This document shows, one piece after another, positions 33,301 to 41,323 of a stretch of 64,000 nucleotides of DNA. This stretch comes from SSF53 sp036170535. GTDB lineage: Bacteria; Spirochaetota; Leptospiria; Leptospirales; Leptonemataceae. The notes beneath the pieces were generated by a model. The model ran no database searches and was not told where the DNA came from. It was given only the letters and a program-made list of their open reading frames with translations. Made by a program: the position numbers and the translations under genes. Position 1 is the first letter of the stretch; every line of letters begins with the position of its first letter. The stretch spans positions 161,157-225,156 of the forward strand of contig JAVHPJ010000243.1 of assembly GCA_036170535.1 (NCBI GenBank). Direction: 5' to 3'.

Positions 33301-34987
33301 TAACTTTTTTTAACGCTTCGCCGCTCAGAGTCGAATCAAAGGGGACGAGTTGCACGGTGAACTTTGCGGTTTCGCCGGGACTGAATACCTGGCTATCGCG
33401 CTGTACACGCAGATAAAAAGGGCTGCGATTGACCGAGAAACCGCCGGCGCCGGCGACGGTTTGATCGGGCGTGGCAACGCTCGCCAGCACCGAGTACGAA
33501 TAGTCTTTGTCAATGTCCTCCGGCTTGAAGCTCAGCTCCAGCGCGCCGTCTCCGTCCAGTTTGTCGGTTCGATCCAGCGCCAGTTCGCGACTGGTGGAGC
33601 CGCCGGTGGAGCCGATGTAAGCCGCAAGCTGCAAGGCGTCCCAGGAACCTACGGGCGAATAATCGTATTTCGGCGTGCGAAAGATGCGCACATTGACCTG
33701 AGCATTGGCCAGCGGTTTGCCGTAGTAGTAGGCGCCGTTAATGCGAATGGTTACGCGATCGTTGCGGCCGAATACTCGCCGCGGCAAATTGACGTTCACG
33801 CGATAGCGCGGTTTGCGGTATGCGTCGACGCGAAACTCCGCCGAAAAGGATTTCCCGCCCAGGTGTACCAGGACATTATAAGTTCCCAGGTTTACGTTTT
33901 CATGATTTGGCAATTCAAAGGACGCATCGCCAGCGCCCATTGCGCCTGATACGCTCAGCGGTTGTTTGTCGATCAGCAGCGTTCCGCGTTCATCGACCAC
34001 GCTGAAACTTGCCGCGCCGCCGCCGGGTCGATAGCGTCCGTTTTCAAAGTTGCGCAAGATGGCTTTGAAGTAGACTTTATCGCCAGGGCGATAAATCGGT
34101 CGATCAGTGTAAATGTAGGCGCGCGGTCCGCCCGCGCCGTAAAAGGAGCTGGTGAAGTAGTCCGGATCGGAAACGGCGAACTCTTCGTCTTTGCGTACGA
34201 TCACCAGGCTGCGATCCGGCGAGGCGCCCGGATACCGAAAGACGCCCTGCGCATCGGTTTCGCCTCGCGCCAGAAGGGCGCTCGAGCCCGCGTCGAACAG
34301 CGCGACCCGGGCTCCGGCGGAAGGTGCGCCGCTTTTGCTGTCCGCCGCGTAAACTACGGCGCCGCGCTCGGATTGTTTCGTGAGAAATGTAAGCCGCGAG
34401 CGCACAATCACCGTATAGGCTACGTGCGGACCGGAGATCGCCTGCAGAATGTATACGCCGTTGTCTTCGACGGGCACCGGCACGCGGCGATACGTCCAAT
34501 CGCGATCGCTCAACGGCGCCTCGAAGGCGCGCAAAAATTCGTGCTGCGTCAACTGTCCTGGCTGCGCGGGCTCGCGCGCCGTAACGGGCCCGTCAGCCAG
34601 AGCTACGCCCGTGGCGCCGCGCAAATCGCTGCGAAGCGCAGCATTCAGCTCTTTGCGCGCAATCTGGCGAAAGTCCGCCTTGAAGCCGTCCCACGCGTTC
34701 TCAATCAGCGCGAAGGCGTTCGCCGTTGCGGCGCCGTCTTGCTCCTTAACAATGCGGGACGCAGTCTGTTTTAAAAGAAACGCTTCCGGATCGCGAACGC
34801 GATAAAGTCGCATTTGAATCGGCATGCGGCCGGACGACTCCAGATTGACGTACGGCGTTTCGCCTTCTGTGAAGCTGCGGTCCGTTGCCAGATAGAATAC
34901 AGGATTGGAATTCCCGCTCCCGGGCGCCGGCCAGAGCAGAAGGATCGGCAAAACGGTGAGCGATGCGAGCAGGACTCTCGGCAGCAT
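30362..34987 (-). CDS. bacterial alpha-2-macroglobulin with thioester motif (YfaS/MG-domain family)
   Basis: 1541 aa. A signal peptide (MLPRVLLASLTVLPILLLW, no lipobox Cys) is followed by N-terminal macroglobulin domains (AYIYTDRPIYRPGDKVYFKA at about residue 290 is the MG2 hallmark). A middle bait region and TEWRVTARAITADTRVG follow, then the thioester motif GCVEQT (Cys1067, Gln1070), an alpha/alpha thioester domain (GFGWYGGTEASDPLMSAYV) and a C-terminal receptor-like domain. Bacterial A2Ms trap attacking proteases covalently in the periplasm. The intact CxEQ predicts an active trap. Operon with the YfaP-like gene. No penicillin-binding protein (PbpC) gene is adjacent, unlike the E. coli YfhM locus. 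Confidence 0.93.
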   Translation of the reverse strand: MLPRVLLASLTVLPILLLWPAPGSGNSNPVFYLATDRSFTEGETPYVNLESSGRMPIQMRLYRVRDPEAFLLKQTASRIVKEQDGAATANAFALIENAWDGFKADFRQIARKELNAALRSDLRGATGVALADGPVTAREPAQPGQLTQHEFLRAFEAPLSDRDWTYRRVPVPVEDNGVYILQAISGPHVAYTVIVRSRLTFLTKQSERGAVVYAADSKSGAPSAGARVALFDAGSSALLARGETDAQGVFRYPGASPDRSLVIVRKDEEFAVSDPDYFTSSFYGAGGPRAYIYTDRPIYRPGDKVYFKAILRNFENGRYRPGGGAASFSVVDERGTLLIDKQPLSVSGAMGAGDASFELPNHENVNLGTYNVLVHLGGKSFSAEFRVDAYRKPRYRVNVNLPRRVFGRNDRVTIRINGAYYYGKPLANAQVNVRIFRTPKYDYSPVGSWDALQLAAYIGSTGGSTSRELALDRTDKLDGDGALELSFKPEDIDKDYSYSVLASVATPDQTVAGAGGFSVNRSPFYLRVQRDSQVFSPGETAKFTVQLVPFDSTLSGEALKKVIGGVDLAAGLFLRSFVWISEEGRREQIARVKAVTNAQGRAEISVRLPKSGHYALTIEAEDADGETTSNEVTLWCSGRSDTIETPVRNITLTPGKDVYRAGETAEVLILSPVADAHVFISLEGDRLYRQETIEMKGNVHRYRVPITEDMTPNFVFSAAMFHGGQAYKSELKVVAPPQDKFLRVTVKPDRAVYRPGDTVRLEVSALDANNRGAVAEVSLGVVDAALYALASDPAPAMTSFFYHPRRNNVITSLSSAYRFFGYSEERRLQLALNRRGVAALTALKEEPEARRNFRDQTFWNARVETNRDGKATVSFQLADNLTEWRVTARAITADTRVGEATASFIARKDLQINAGVPRFMLEGRDQVVAANLSNLTNAAQRVVVSLSAENGAIKGANTQPVNLAANGEGVAYFTVTAGEGESLKLRFNALAGALSDASEHVIPLQTAGLRRTLATYATLQNGTARAAMDLTLPQNMRRPALRLRLNPGSGVAVRQSLSYLADYPYGCVEQTMSRFLPLLAAQQVGYITPRLRNEMPRMIDAGLGRLRQFQNADGGFGWYGGTEASDPLMSAYVFRGLALTRKYGRSFEDRLIDLSSAYLYRALSETQLDGFARAYILFSLSEATAPPASMLDALKATAPQQTHYGRALIALTLINSGRANEARSLSLETIEQSGVANDANGSRFNLPLHPGVYGAWNEDRVELTAALLTAAVRLNLDGALQEKLAATLLANRVDGVAWKNSRDTSFAVLALAEKLKASRETDSPAILRTLLNGVEVRSLTATPGALEDGELIVEIPRANLRAGRQRIELLKESGPPVYAAAVAEFFDAASSFAPSANQLSIERKYERVEVKRTDDGLSLSTSGATEFRQGDLVMVTLRVRTEAGAGTYFQAEDSIPPGFSVVQSDSEYFSDDRRREYENRQLYDDRAVFFAPGPQRELHVRYFLRADLPGTYRALPARSQFMYYPELYASSADTRLTIHRR

Positions 34988-35111
34988 GGACGCCTCGGTG
35001 CGGAGAACTCAGCCGGCCGCCGTGCGACGGGCTGGATCAAGACCGGAAGCTGACCGGCGGAGGAGTTCCTACAAGCAAAAAGCGCCGGACGGGGCCGGGC
35101 TTTCTGAATCG

Positions 35112-35142
35112 AAAAACAAAAAGGGCGCGGTCGCCCGCGCCC
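35112..35142 (-). terminator. Rho-independent terminator of the LipL32-like gene
   Basis: On the minus strand GGGCGCGG-GCGA-CCGCGCCC (8-bp stem, 4-nt loop) is followed by TTTTTGTTTTT. It is a textbook terminator, 100 bp after the LipL32-like stop, separated from it by the assembly gap. On the plus side of it, 35080-35106 holds a weaker imperfect stem. The rest of 34988-35241 shows no gene. Confidence 0.9.
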
Positions 35143-35184
35143 CGGCCTCGCGCGTCCACTGCTGCCCGTAGCTGACCGGGCCGG

Positions 35185-35194
35185 NNNNNNNNNN
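35185..35194. other. assembly gap (10 N)
   Basis: Ten undetermined bases between the LipL32-like gene and its terminator. Flanking sequence is very GC-rich with strong inverted repeats, a usual cause of failed assembly. The true gap length is unknown. Confidence 0.98.
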
Positions 35195-35202
35195 CCCCCC
35201 GG

Positions 35203-35222
35203 CCTCGCCCCAGGGGGCGAGG
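35203..35222 (-). repeat. inverted repeat downstream of the LipL32-like gene
   Basis: CCTCGCCCC and GGGGCGAGG form perfect 9-bp arms with a 2-nt centre, 19 bp after the LipL32-like stop (minus strand). It is a strong stem without a T-tract visible before the N gap. It may protect the 3' end of an abundant mRNA or be part of a double terminator. Confidence 0.5.
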
Positions 35223-35241
35223 TTTACTGATAAGCCCGAAA

Positions 35242-35916
35242 TTATTCGGCGTTAACCAGTGCGTGCAGGTCGGCGAGCGAAGCCGCAACCTTAACGCCCG
35301 GAATGTTGGTTCCAACGGAAGCTACAAACGAGCCCTTTACATCGCCGCGGAACGAGGTCAGCGTAATGCGGTACACGCCGCGCACCAGAGCGCGCGTCGG
35401 CTCGCTGGTGCTGGTTTGCACGCGCAGCAGGGAATTGTAGAAGGAGCCGTCGGGATTGGCCGGCATTTCGCTGCTGTCGTCGTTCGTTGCGAGAGGTTGT
35501 CCCAGCGGCGCGCCGCCGTTTTTGATGCTGGCCGGGTCGATAATCGAAAGACGCTCGAGCACGAGGAACGTGTCGAAAAACGCATTCGGTTCTTTGCCAT
35601 ATTCGGCTTTGAAAGTGGGCGATACGAAATCTCCGCCGCCGGGACTGCCGGCCGGGGACCACATCCCTACGCCGACTTCATCAATCGCTGCGGGAACCCA
35701 GAAATAGATGTAGTAGGCTTTTTTGCCCTGATAGGTTCCGTCAGCGCGCTGACCGGGTGCGATGTAGCCATAGTAGCTGGCGTAGCTCGTGTACGGCAGC
35801 ACGTAGCCGCCAGGCCCGGTGTTTGAGCTTTTGAACGGCGCCGAAAGCGACGCGCATGCGCCAAGCGTTGCGGCCGCCAACAGGGCTGCGGAAATTTTTA
35901 AGATCTTCGGTTTCAA
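35242..35916 (-). CDS. lipL32: LipL32-family outer-membrane lipoprotein
   Basis: 224 aa. Matching segments to leptospiral LipL32: LPYTSYASYYGYIAPGQ, KKAYYIYFWVPAAIDEVGV, FFDTFLVLERLS, YNSLLRVQ, and LVRGVYRITLTSFRGDVK followed by GSFVASVG and IPGV. Asp-Thr of FFDT and Tyr of YNSL correspond to calcium ligands of LipL32, but the Asp-rich loop (run of Asp in Leptospira) is replaced by a shorter NDDSSEM. The start is TTG 35916: AGGAG lies 7 bases upstream, and it begins a signal peptide (MKPKILKISAALLAAATLGAC) ending in lipobox LGAC, Cys21. The longer frame in front has no signal-peptide logic. LipL32 is the most abundant surface-layer lipoprotein of pathogenic Leptospira; the abundance here is not known. 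Confidence 0.9.
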   Translation of the reverse strand: MKPKILKISAALLAAATLGACASLSAPFKSSNTGPGGYVLPYTSYASYYGYIAPGQRADGTYQGKKAYYIYFWVPAAIDEVGVGMWSPAGSPGGGDFVSPTFKAEYGKEPNAFFDTFLVLERLSIIDPASIKNGGAPLGQPLATNDDSSEMPANPDGSFYNSLLRVQTSTSEPTRALVRGVYRITLTSFRGDVKGSFVASVGTNIPGVKVAASLADLHALVNAE

Positions 35917-36128
35917 GATACTGCTCCTGATTCTCTTGGTTGTTTGTGAGAATTCATCGTCGGCTCTCAGACTGCGCCGGGAGACGCTGCGAAAACCGCA
36001 CGATGTAACAAAAATCAAGCGGCCGCCGCTATCCGGTCAAGTTGATTTCCAGCGCCTCGTTTTCCGGCGACGCGAAAGCGACAGCAGCGTTTCAGTTGCC
36101 TGAATCCGCCCGCGTGGGAGAGTTGTGC

Positions 36129-38036
36129 ATGACGCAGTCTGAGCGGAAACTATTTATCGCATTGCAACTCCTCTGCATGATCGGAGTTTTCACTTTGCCA
36201 GCAAAGCTTGCGGCGCGTCCGCCCGCGCCGACGGATGCGGAAATTACGGAGTTCTTTTTACGCGAAACTCCGGAGTTCATGGAGCGCCATCATATTGCCG
36301 GCGCCACGCTGGCAATCGTCCGCTCAGGGAGAGTTTTAGAACTAAGGGGTTTTGGCGTCGCCGATACGGTCAGCAGAGCCCCGGTTCTGGCGGACAAGAC
36401 GCGTTTTCGCATCGGGTCCATCTCGAAGCTCTTCGTCTGGACCGCGATTTTACAGCAGATGGAGCGCGGCGCCCTGGAGCAAAACCAGGATGTGAATCGT
36501 TATCTGGATTTCGGGATACCCGCGCGCTTTCGCGAGCCGATTACTCTCGATCATCTCATGTCCCATTCCGCTGGATTTGAAGATCGCCTGCTGGGACTAT
36601 TTACAAAAAATTCAGACAGCGTCGTTCCATTGCGGGACTGGGTCGCAAAAAATCCCCCGCGGCGAGTGGCCCCGCCAGGATCAAATATCGCATACTCCAA
36701 CTATGGAGTCGCGCTCAGCGCATACATTCTGGAGCGCGTCGCCAATCGGCCGTACGAGCGCTACATCGAGGCGGAAATCTTTGCGCCTCTGAAAATGGGC
36801 GGGGCGACCTTTGTGCAGCCGCCGCCAGCGGAAGCGGGCTATTCCGTCCCGGCAGCGTTTTCGTACGAAGACGGCGCCTGGAAACCTCAGCAATTCGAGT
36901 ATTTAAACGGCGCCCCGGCCGGCTCGGCCTCGGCTACCGGGGCGGACATGGCGCGATTTATGCTCGCGCACTTAAACGACGGCGAACTGGAAGGCGCGCG
37001 TATTCTGAGTTCCCAAACCGCTCGTCGCATGCACTCTGCGCATTTCCGGTTGCATCCGGATGCGAACGGCTTTGCGCATGGATTTTATGAGATGAGCCGC
37101 AGCGGCGAACGCGTCATCGGTCACGGCGGCGACACGATCTATTTTCATTCCATTCTGTGGCTCTTGCCGGAGCGCGACATCGGCCTGTTTCTTTCCTTTA
37201 ACACCGGTTCCGTCGCGATGTCGTACAACGCAGCGGAGCTGCCCATGCGCTGGATTGACCAGGCCTTTCCCGCGCCAGACGGCAAAAGCCGAGCGGCCGC
37301 GCCGGAGCGCGCGCCCTTGCCGGCCGGATACAATTCCGCAGAATACGAGGGCGTTTACACCAGCAGTCGGCGCTCGGAAAGCGATCTTACCAAAATCATG
37401 GCGCTGATGCTGGCCACCGAAGTTAAAGCCGCTCCGGACGGGACCCTGCGCATTCTCGACATTGTGCGTCGGGCGGCGGTGAGCTACTCGCCGGTCAGTC
37501 CGGACGTGTTTCAGGAGTCCGAAGGTCAGGATCGCGTGGTATTCTTGCGTAATGAGCAAGGCGCGGTAGATCGAGTTTTGTTCAACGCATTTCCGATGAT
37601 GACGTTTGTCCGACCGCAGTGGTACGAGTCGCCGCGCTTTACAATGTTGCTCGCGCTGAACGGCGTCGCTTTTCTGCTGCTGGCGCTGGTCCTGCGCCCG
37701 ACCGGCTTGCTTACGCTGCAACGAACGCATTGGCCCGCGCCGGGCGCAGCGCGGCGAGCTTCGGCGTTTGGCGCAGCGTTGGTTCTGACGCATGCGGGCT
37801 TATTTATCTGGTTGGGCGTCACTCTCGCCGACGACTTTATATTCAAAATGCCGAACCCCTGGTTTGGCTATACGCCCTGGCTTGCAACGCTCCTGACCGC
37901 AGTTTGCACAATGTTTGTCGTAAGCTCATGGCGCCGCGGTTTCTGGACTTTTGCGGCGCGCCTGTTTTACACGTTCTTCGTTTCCGCCTCGGCGGGACTG
38001 TGTGTGTTTTATTTTATCTGGCGGTTGGCGGCGTAG
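36129..38036 (+). CDS. membrane-anchored serine hydrolase (class C beta-lactamase/PBP4* family)
   Basis: 635 aa. An N-terminal hydrophobic segment (LFIALQLLCMIGVFTLPA) leads to a periplasmic beta-lactamase-like domain with SxxK (Ser97-Ile-Ser-Lys100), YxN (Tyr189-Ser-Asn191) and HGG (VIGHGGDTIYF). This is followed by a linker domain and a C-terminal part with about four transmembrane helices (FTMLLALNGVAFLLLALVL onward). Such proteins are usually D-peptidases or esterases rather than antibiotic-hydrolysing. Start ATG 36129 (GGGAG upstream). The 3' end overlaps the convergent EI24 gene by 28 bp. Confidence 0.88.
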   Translation: MTQSERKLFIALQLLCMIGVFTLPAKLAARPPAPTDAEITEFFLRETPEFMERHHIAGATLAIVRSGRVLELRGFGVADTVSRAPVLADKTRFRIGSISKLFVWTAILQQMERGALEQNQDVNRYLDFGIPARFREPITLDHLMSHSAGFEDRLLGLFTKNSDSVVPLRDWVAKNPPRRVAPPGSNIAYSNYGVALSAYILERVANRPYERYIEAEIFAPLKMGGATFVQPPPAEAGYSVPAAFSYEDGAWKPQQFEYLNGAPAGSASATGADMARFMLAHLNDGELEGARILSSQTARRMHSAHFRLHPDANGFAHGFYEMSRSGERVIGHGGDTIYFHSILWLLPERDIGLFLSFNTGSVAMSYNAAELPMRWIDQAFPAPDGKSRAAAPERAPLPAGYNSAEYEGVYTSSRRSESDLTKIMALMLATEVKAAPDGTLRILDIVRRAAVSYSPVSPDVFQESEGQDRVVFLRNEQGAVDRVLFNAFPMMTFVRPQWYESPRFTMLLALNGVAFLLLALVLRPTGLLTLQRTHWPAPGAARRASAFGAALVLTHAGLFIWLGVTLADDFIFKMPNPWFGYTPWLATLLTAVCTMFVVSSWRRGFWTFAARLFYTFFVSASAGLCVFYFIWRLAA

Positions 38037-38758
38037 TAGAGGCGCGCCGCCCCGGTCAGCCCGGCGATCGGCGCGAGTATGACGCCGACAAATGGCGCCA
38101 GGAGAAACAAAAAGTAAGCGAGACCCAATCCCAGGATCTCGGCGCGCCATGCTTTTGCGCGGATTTTGCGCTCTGCAAGATTTGCGCAGTCCTTTTCAAA
38201 GAGTAAGTCAACGACGCCGCGGCCGGCGAAATAACTCTGCAGCAGCGTGTTGATTACAATCTGCAGCGGTCCCAGAGGCAGGGTGAAAAGTAACACCAGA
38301 CCGCCAAACACGGCGTATTTCAGCCCGATCCAGCCGCCGAGCAGCGCGTTTCTGAAGTCATCCCGCAACGTGGTCGGGCGCGCCTCGCCCAGTTCGATGC
38401 GCTCAATCGCTTCCAGCAGCGGTCCCAGAAAAGGCAGCACAATCACGCCCGAGATGGCGCGATAGAGCAGAAAAGCCGCGCCGAGCGCGAGAAACGCGGC
38501 GAGAATCTGCACCAGGGTTTCGAACCAGCCGCCGTCTCCGGGCGTGCGACCCAGGTAGGCCAGCGCGTCGCGTCGCGCGCCTTCGAGTTCGGGGCCGGCG
38601 GCATACACGAAAACCCAGTAGATGAGAGCGATCAGGCCCGCCGCCGCCAGCAAACTGAGCAGCATGGGGGCGATGGCGTAGCCCCACAGCCCGTTACGAT
38701 TTACGTAGCCAATCCCGCCGGCAAAGGCGCGCAGGCCCCTGATGAAGCGTACGATCAT
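38009..38758 (-). CDS. EI24/CysZ-family membrane protein
   Basis: 249 aa with about four to five transmembrane segments and the family's N-terminal pattern (FIRGLRAFAGGIGYVNRNGLWGYAIAPMLL) and central FLGPLLEAIERIELG. CysZ members take up sulfate, but the wider EI24 family is functionally diverse and no cys genes adjoin, so transport of sulfate is only a possibility. It lies 31 bp downstream of argG's end and is not coupled to it by overlap. Confidence 0.8.
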   Translation of the reverse strand: MIVRFIRGLRAFAGGIGYVNRNGLWGYAIAPMLLSLLAAAGLIALIYWVFVYAAGPELEGARRDALAYLGRTPGDGGWFETLVQILAAFLALGAAFLLYRAISGVIVLPFLGPLLEAIERIELGEARPTTLRDDFRNALLGGWIGLKYAVFGGLVLLFTLPLGPLQIVINTLLQSYFAGRGVVDLLFEKDCANLAERKIRAKAWRAEILGLGLAYFLFLLAPFVGVILAPIAGLTGAARLYYAANRQIK

Positions 38759-38789
38759 GAGATCCTCCGTAAACCGATCCGCCGGCCGC

Positions 38790-40121
38790 TCAGTCCGCGC
38801 GATCCAGCAGCTGGAAAAAGCCTTCGCCTTCCAGTTCGCCGGCCGCCCGCAAATATTCCTGCAGCAGATTGCGATTATCCTGAACGCTCAGATTCTGAAT
38901 TTCCAGGGCGCCAATCCGGTCGCGCGGCGTGAAGGCCGTTGCTGTTTTTTCCATGCTCAGCTTGTCCGGCTGGTAAGCGGCGTTGGGCGCAATTGTCTCT
39001 ACGATCGTGTAGTCGTCGCCGCGGCGCAATTCCAGCGTCACGCGGCCGTTGACCGGCGTGGCGATCCAGCGTACCAGCGCGTCTTTTAAGAGCATGGCTT
39101 CCGGATCGTACCAGCGGCCTTCGTACAACCAGCGGGCGAGCTTGCGCCCCAGGCTGAAATAGGTATCGAGAGCGTTTTCATTATGAATTGCACTGAGCAG
39201 TCGTTCATAGCAAATATGAAGCAGGGCCATGCCCGGGCCTTCGTAAATGCCGCGACTCTTCGCCTCGATCACGCGGTTTTCGATCTGGTCCGACATGCCG
39301 AGTCCGTGACGACCGCCAATGCGATTCGCTTCCAGAAACAGCTCGGTTAAGTTGTTGAATCGCTGACCATTAATCGACTTCGGTGCGCCGCGTTCGAATT
39401 CGATTACAACCTTTTCCGGCTGAATCGCAACTTCATTTTTCCAGAACGGAACGCCCATGATCGGCTCGACGATGTACATATTCTTCGTCAGCTCTTCCAG
39501 GTCTTTGGCCTCGTGGGTCGCGCCCAGCATGTTGGAATCCGTACTGTAGGCTTTTTCGACCGACATGCGATACGGTTTGCCAATTGCATTCAGATACTCG
39601 GACATTTCTTTGCGGCCGCCGAAACGGTCCACAAAGGCCTGATCCAGCCAGGGCTTATAGATCTTCAGCGCCGGATTCACCAGCAGGCCGTAACGATAAA
39701 AGCGCTGGATGTCATTGCCCTTATGCGTGCTGCCGTCGCTGAAAATGTGCACATCGTCTTCCTGCATGGCGCGAATAATCGCGGTGCTCGTGACAGCGCG
39801 CCCCAACGGCGTCGTGTTAAAATAGGTTTTGCCGCCGGTTTTGATGTGAAAGGCGCCGCATTGAATCGCGCGCAGGCCTTCGCGCGCCAGGGATTCGCGG
39901 CAATCCAGCAGGCGCGCCTCGTCGCTGCCGTAATGTCGCGCAACGGCCGGAATGCTCGAAACGTCGTCTTCGTCAGGCTGGGCCAGATCGGCGGTGTAGG
40001 AAAAAACGGACAGTCCCTGTTCTTTCATCCAGGCGACCGCTGTGCGCGTATCGAGTCCGCCGGAGAAAGCAATGCCGATGCGCGAACCGGCCGGCGGTAG
40101 GGATGAGTAAATTCGGCTCAT
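38790..40121 (-). CDS. argG: argininosuccinate synthase
   Basis: Joins citrulline and aspartate with ATP to form argininosuccinate in arginine synthesis. 443 aa from ATG 40121 (MSRIYSSLPPAGSRIGIAFSGGLDT; the PP-loop SGGLDT is at residues 20-25). Length and segments (FSDGSTHKGNDIQRFYRYG, TDSNMLGATHEAKDLE, GGRHGLGMSDQIENRVIE, RGIYEGPGMALLH) match the E. coli-type (long) ArgG rather than the shorter type common elsewhere. No other arg genes are adjacent. Confidence 0.96.
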   Translation of the reverse strand: MSRIYSSLPPAGSRIGIAFSGGLDTRTAVAWMKEQGLSVFSYTADLAQPDEDDVSSIPAVARHYGSDEARLLDCRESLAREGLRAIQCGAFHIKTGGKTYFNTTPLGRAVTSTAIIRAMQEDDVHIFSDGSTHKGNDIQRFYRYGLLVNPALKIYKPWLDQAFVDRFGGRKEMSEYLNAIGKPYRMSVEKAYSTDSNMLGATHEAKDLEELTKNMYIVEPIMGVPFWKNEVAIQPEKVVIEFERGAPKSINGQRFNNLTELFLEANRIGGRHGLGMSDQIENRVIEAKSRGIYEGPGMALLHICYERLLSAIHNENALDTYFSLGRKLARWLYEGRWYDPEAMLLKDALVRWIATPVNGRVTLELRRGDDYTIVETIAPNAAYQPDKLSMEKTATAFTPRDRIGALEIQNLSVQDNRNLLQEYLRAAGELEGEGFFQLLDRAD

Positions 40122-40252
40122 ACTGCCGGATACTGTCGTGCGCCGACGCTGTAAACTCAGACTGAACGCTCGCAGACGGCCCGCCAGCATTTTGGCGCGC
40201 GCGGTTCAGGCGAATCGTTGACCGTGCAGCGCACCGGCCCCAGAGCTGTTAA

Positions 40253-40627
40253 GTGCCGCTTTTTTATCGCAATCAACCGGTGGAACTCAAGCTCAAGCGC
40301 CGCGATCTGACCGGGCTTTTGATTTACGAAAAATCAAAAGAGCTGGCGGTACGGATACCGCAGAGCGAGTTCGATCGCGATCCGGCCGCGCGCAACGCAT
40401 TTGAAGAGTTTCGCGACCAGTTGCGCGATCTGGTAAAGCCGGATATGGTGAAAATTTCTTACCGGCAGGGACGCTACCTGTGCGAGGGGGAGGCGCGTGC
40501 GTTGAACCTGGAACCGGATCGCAGTTGCGCCGAAGGCTCCTTTGTATTAAATCTTGAAATGCCGCCTCGCATTCGCCGCAGCCTCAACGCTAACGACGGC
40601 GCCGCGGCCGCTGCTGGAACCCCGTAG
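40253..40627 (+). CDS. hypothetical protein upstream of the DUF4214 protein
   Basis: 124 aa from GTG 40253 (PLFYRNQPVELKLKRRDL). A small strand/helix protein with a charged central helix (FEEFRDQLRDLVKPDM) and a single Cys pair far apart; the C-terminal tail is Ala-rich. No family recognised. It ends 31 bp before the DUF4214 gene, on the same strand, and may belong to that unit. Confidence 0.6.
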   Translation: MPLFYRNQPVELKLKRRDLTGLLIYEKSKELAVRIPQSEFDRDPAARNAFEEFRDQLRDLVKPDMVKISYRQGRYLCEGEARALNLEPDRSCAEGSFVLNLEMPPRIRRSLNANDGAAAAAGTP

Positions 40628-40658
40628 TCGCCGCGCCCCCGCCCGGAGTGATACGTTG

Positions 40659-41309
40659 ATGGATCTGGACTCTATTAAAGAAGAAATCCGTGCGGAGGCG
40701 GAGCGAATCCGGGCTCAAATGCAGTACCTGGACCTCGGAGGCGCTATTGAGGGGGGCGTCCAGGAATCCGGTAGGAACTCCGACATGTCTGCTCCAGCCC
40801 TGTGGCCCTTACCGCCTGTGCGCCTTTTCCCGGTAGAGTTTGCACCCGAGCCGGATCCGATCCGGGCGGGCCTGTATCGGTACGAGGATCTGTCCCTCTT
40901 TGAGGACCGGGAATTTATCCGGGTCGCGTACCGTGTTATCCTGCGGCACAGCCCGGATCCCCAGGGCGAACGGGGCTACCTGGCCCGCCTCCGCGCCGGC
41001 GCCCACAAGGCGGAAATTCTGCTGCGCTTGCGACTTTCTGCGGAGGGACGTGCACAGCGCATATGGATTCGCGGACTTTTGTGGCGCTTGCCGTTTGCGG
41101 CCCTGGTGCGGCTGCCGTTGCTCGGCTGGCTTATTCGTCGCGGCGCCCTGTTTGTTTTACTGCCGACTCGTTTTGCGCGTCTGGTTCAGCGTCAGGAGCT
41201 GGGTCGCGAGGCGGTCAACCGCAACCTGGCCCAGGTGGAACGACGCTTAAACGATCTTTCTGACGCGGTCACGCGTCTGGTCGAAGAGCGCAATCGTCGG
41301 CCCGTTTGA
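40659..41309 (+). CDS. DUF4214-domain protein preceding glycosyltransferases
   Basis: 216 aa from ATG 40659 (GGAG 12 bases upstream). An N-terminal coiled helix (MDLDSIKEEIRAEAERIRAQMQ) precedes a DUF4214 unit (DREFIRVAYRVILRHSPDPQ, GYLARLRAG, LLRLRLSAEGR, residues about 85-135). A hydrophobic segment (LPFAALVRLPLLGWLI) and a C-terminal coiled coil (NRNLAQVERRLNDLSDAVTR) follow. DUF4214 is often found in, or next to, glycosyltransferases and S-layer proteins. It sits at the head of three glycosyltransferase genes; the next ATG is 14 bp downstream. Confidence 0.75.
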   Translation: MDLDSIKEEIRAEAERIRAQMQYLDLGGAIEGGVQESGRNSDMSAPALWPLPPVRLFPVEFAPEPDPIRAGLYRYEDLSLFEDREFIRVAYRVILRHSPDPQGERGYLARLRAGAHKAEILLRLRLSAEGRAQRIWIRGLLWRLPFAALVRLPLLGWLIRRGALFVLLPTRFARLVQRQELGREAVNRNLAQVERRLNDLSDAVTRLVEERNRRPV

Positions 41310-41323
41310 TACTCAGCGCACGT

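Noticed and set aside
38009..38758. Calling the EI24-family gene cysZ
   Set aside because: No sulfate assimilation genes adjoin and the family is broad, so only the family name is given.
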